A DNA stretch of 6,700 nucleotides from Nitrospina sp. GTDB lineage: Bacteria > Nitrospinota > Nitrospinia > Nitrospinales > VA-1. Under the pieces are notes generated by a model that saw only the letters and a program-made list of their open reading frames with translations, was not told the DNA's origin and did no database searches. Shown piece after piece: positions 6,622 to 6,700 of this stretch. Numbering within the stretch: position 1 is the first letter of the stretch; each line of letters starts with the position of its first letter. The translations under genes were made by a program, and so were the position numbers. Where the stretch lies: positions 46,580 to 53,279 of the forward strand of contig NZYH01000050.1 in the NCBI GenBank assembly GCA_002697825.1. The letters run 5' to 3'.

Positions 6622-6700
6622 TTGAATAGAAAAAATGCCATGGAATTTATTGCAAAAAATGTATCATCCAACGAGCCAATAATCGCAGCGAATGGTTTCA
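6622..6700 (+). CDS. Probable TPP-dependent 2-oxo-acid decarboxylase subunit, N-terminus (3' truncated)
   Basis: Only the first 26 codons are present. The reading is (M)NRKNAMEFIAKNV, then SSNEPIIAANGF. The pattern of an R-x-x-A-x-x-x-I helix, a short loop, then a hydrophobic strand ending in NGF/TG/IG resembles the start of the TPP-binding half of phosphonopyruvate and sulfopyruvate decarboxylases, where a [ST]xSRE motif follows just beyond this edge. The frame is the same as the sulfotransferase's and opens right after its TAA at 6616-6618, so the earliest start is TTG 6622, 3 bases downstream. ATG 6640 would cut off the conserved first helix, so TTG is preferred, but ATG remains possible. 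No Shine-Dalgarno is seen, so translation is probably coupled to the gene before it. If the family call is right, this would be the separate C-terminal (beta) subunit of a split decarboxylase. The evidence is short and the product call is tentative. Confidence 0.45.
   Translation, partial: MNRKNAMEFIAKNVSSNEPIIAANGF

Noticed and set aside
6635..6682. ATG at 6635 as start of the last gene
   Set aside because: This frame meets a TAA within 16 codons; the neighbouring frame starting at TTG 6622 stays open to the edge and looks like a protein family.
1..6700. tRNA/rRNA genes, CRISPR arrays, insertion sequences or direct repeats
   Set aside because: No regularly spaced repeats, transposase motifs, inverted ends or tRNA-like stems were recognised; nearly all bases are accounted for by coding sequence.

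Overview
The window is a piece of a cell-surface glycan (polysaccharide or glycoprotein) biosynthesis locus. It most likely comes from an AT-rich archaeon of the ammonia-oxidising Nitrososphaerota (Nitrosopumilus-like). That assignment is inferred from several signs: roughly 30% GC in stretches I counted, archaeal TATA boxes, one of them centred about 26 bases before a leaderless-looking ATG, near absence of Shine-Dalgarno sequences, and very tight gene packing. No rRNA or marker gene confirms it.

Left part (1-1485, + strand): the 3' end of an extended-SDR sugar-nucleotide dehydratase/epimerase (LegB / GDP-mannose 4,6-dehydratase-like) is followed after 15 bases by a complete GDP-L-fucose synthase-like epimerase/reductase. 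Together these would remodel a nucleotide-activated sugar. Middle (1466-3391, - strand): a large radical SAM protein with a B12-binding-type N-terminal domain runs in the opposite direction, and its 3' end overlaps the epimerase by 20 bases tail-to-tail. Its substrate is unknown.

A 119-base divergent control region (3392-3510) has a TATA box for each direction. To its right, all on the + strand, are a DPM1-like family 2 glycosyltransferase (3511-4179), a membrane-anchored purple-acid-phosphatase-like metallophosphoesterase with a degenerate third metal motif (4214-5191), a 190-residue protein that looks like a stripped-down pyruvate kinase barrel (5201-5773), a PAPS-type sulfotransferase (5782-6618), and the first 26 codons of a probable TPP-dependent 2-oxo-acid (phosphono- or sulfopyruvate) decarboxylase subunit running off the right edge. 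The last three genes are separated by only 3-8 bases and are surely co-transcribed.

How they may work together (inference): the two SDR enzymes make an activated deoxy- or amino-sugar, the GT2 enzyme transfers a sugar to a lipid or glycan acceptor, and the sulfotransferase decorates it. The phosphoesterase acts outside the membrane. The PEP/pyruvate-type barrel next to a TPP decarboxylase hints at a C-P or C-S metabolite branch feeding glycan decoration. The most novel candidate is the minimal pyruvate-kinase-like barrel at 5201-5773. No RNA genes, CRISPR arrays, insertion sequences or repeats were seen, and no gene-free stretch exceeds 120 bases.
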